Below are positions 5,671 through 6,748 of a stretch of DNA of 6,748 bases, piece after piece. The position numbers and the translations under genes were made by a program. The stretch is from Chlamydiia bacterium (lineage in GTDB: Bacteria > Chlamydiota > Chlamydiia > Chlamydiales > JAAZZY01), in contig JAAZZY010000083.1 of NCBI GenBank assembly GCA_014239035.1, positions 1 to 6,748 of the forward strand. The letters are read 5' to 3'. Under the pieces are notes generated by a model. It ran no database searches. It was given only the letters and a program-made list of their open reading frames with translations, and was not told where the DNA came from. The first letter of the stretch is position 1. The number at the start of each line of letters is the position of its first letter.

Positions 5671-6748
5671 TTTTGTCCCATTTCTTGGATAAACTTTAAA
5701 GAGTTCCTAACAATATCAGGATCAACTGGCATGCAATAATCTTGATCACAATCTTCTACTCTACCAATCTCTTTGAGCATGACAAAGCGCGCCGTTTTAT
5801 CCTTAGATTTTTTATCCAGAACCATTAAATCCATGACTCGAGCTGTATCGAAGGTTTTAATCTTAGTAAAGGGAATCAGAAAGTGAACAATCTTGTGAAA
5901 GTCCTGTCTGGGAAGAAGGCCAAGCTCACAGGACATAAAGCTCTCTGCAATCATACCCACAGCTACTGCTTCTCCGTGAGAGACTCCGTAATCGAAATAG
6001 CGCTCAATGGCATGCGCTACGGTATGTCCAAAATTTAAGATGCGACGCACTCCACTTTTCTCCTCAAAGTCTTTTTCAACAACTTGGAGTTTGATCTGAC
6101 AACACCTATAGATCATTTTCTCAAGCTCTGCATCTAAAAGCATGCCACTTTTGTAGTAGTCTTCCAGCTTTTTAAAAAGAGTTTTATCAAAAATTAGAGC
6201 TGTTTTAATCAGTTCAACAAGGCCTTCCTTTATCTCTTTTTGAGGCAGAGACTTCAAAAGACTGTAGTCAATGACTACAGATTCAGGTAGATAGAATGTT
6301 CCTACTAGATTTTTACCATAAGGCGTATTTATTCCTGTCTTGCCACCAAGCGCTGCGTCTACCATTCCAAGAAGTGATGTGGGCACTGAGATAAAGGGCA
6401 CTCCCCGACAATAAGTGGATGCTATAAACCCTGCTAAATCTGTAGTAACTCCCCCTCCGATGCCAATTAAAGTCGTGTCTCTACCAAGCCCAAGTTCGAG
6501 CATCTGATCTTCAAGGGCTTCTTTGTTAGCTCGGCTCTTTGAAGCTTCTCCGGGAGTAAAGGTTAGAAGGTGGGCCTCTATAGAGGATTTTTGAAGCAAT
6601 TTTAAAAGAGCTTGTCCATAGAGTTCAGCGATATGATGATCACAAATAATAGCAACCGATTGTGCTTTACAAGCTTCGACAATAAGATTGGTCTGTACTA
6701 GATCTCTGCCTAGAACAATAGAGCAATTTTTGAAATTAATAATATGTG
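5667..6748 (-). CDS. aroB: 3-dehydroquinate synthase (start cut by window edge)
   Basis: This enzyme is NAD- and divalent-metal-dependent and cyclises DAHP to 3-dehydroquinate, the second step of the shikimate pathway. The frame stays open to the right edge, giving 359 visible residues, about the normal full length, so only a few N-terminal residues are missing. The TTG at 6597-6599 is internal: family-like sequence (IVLGRDLV, then ICDHHIAELYGQAL) continues upstream of it. Numbered from the first complete codon at the edge, landmarks are the TPGEASKS region (64-71), the NAD-binding GIGGGVTTDLAGF (95-107), PTSLLGMVDAALGGKTG (122-138), GKNLVG (144-149), and the metal ligands Glu178 (VELIK), His241 (FGHTVAHA) and His257 (SHGEAV). 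LDKKSKD near the end is also conserved. VTTDLAGF replaces the more usual VxGDLAGF. The gene is first of the visible aro block; its promoter and any upstream aroC are outside. Confidence 0.96.
   Translation of the reverse strand, partial: HIINFKNCSIVLGRDLVQTNLIVEACKAQSVAIICDHHIAELYGQALLKLLQKSSIEAHLLTFTPGEASKSRANKEALEDQMLELGLGRDTTLIGIGGGVTTDLAGFIASTYCRGVPFISVPTSLLGMVDAALGGKTGINTPYGKNLVGTFYLPESVVIDYSLLKSLPQKEIKEGLVELIKTALIFDKTLFKKLEDYYKSGMLLDAELEKMIYRCCQIKLQVVEKDFEEKSGVRRILNFGHTVAHAIERYFDYGVSHGEAVAVGMIAESFMSCELGLLPRQDFHKIVHFLIPFTKIKTFDTARVMDLMVLDKKSKDKTARFVMLKEIGRVEDCDQDYCMPVDPDIVRNSLKFIQEMGQK

Noticed and set aside
5812..5820. TTATCCAGA, one mismatch from a DnaA box
   Set aside because: It is a single site within conserved aroB codons (the DKK-S-KD region), with no clustering or AT-rich origin region nearby.
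6597..6599. TTG as the start of a shorter aroB
   Set aside because: The frame is open upstream to the window edge and encodes 49 further residues matching the N-terminal region of the family.

Overview
The window is an AT-rich stretch of bacterial chromosome and is almost entirely coding. It most likely comes from a member of the phylum Chlamydiota outside the family Chlamydiaceae (an environmental or amoeba-associated chlamydia). The main evidence is the fused type I 3-dehydroquinate dehydratase/shikimate dehydrogenase (AroDE), an arrangement known from chlamydiae and plants. The EPSP synthase also carries stretches that resemble remembered chlamydial AroA proteins (SSKSHSIRAI, GNSGQVLRF, GQDSQ, PWIDLTL). 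A threonine synthase gene and a gene order different from that of Chlamydia argue against Chlamydiaceae. The assignment rests on remembered sequences, not on a search.

Layout. The left part is read rightwards. It holds the 3' two thirds of a threonine synthase gene (thrC, cut by the left edge), then an overlapping short-chain dehydrogenase/reductase of the DHRS7-like type (847-1692). Everything to the right is read leftwards. In transcription order this is aroB (cut by the right edge, nearly complete), aroDE, aroA and aroK. A gene for a roughly seven-helix membrane protein, probably of the YwaF/TMEM164 family, follows after a 57-base gap. The two transcription units meet tail to tail and their last genes overlap by 22 bases.

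Function. AroB, AroDE, AroA and AroK cover steps 2 to 6 of the shikimate pathway, from DAHP to EPSP (3-dehydroquinate synthase; dehydratase and dehydrogenase in one chain; shikimate kinase; EPSP synthase). Every junction in this block is a four-base ATGA overlap, so the genes are probably co-transcribed and translationally coupled. DAHP synthase (step 1) and chorismate synthase (aroC, step 7) are not in the window; aroC may lie just beyond the right edge, upstream of aroB. The threonine synthase and the reductase form a separate unit with no evident link to the shikimate genes.

I see no RNA genes, insertion sequences, CRISPR arrays, phage genes or long repeats. The only gap between genes longer than a few bases is 2364-2420. 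I do not see a novel multi-gene system. The most distinctive items are the tightly coupled aro block with its lineage-specific active-site variants and the membrane protein with a possible Cys/His acyltransferase pair.
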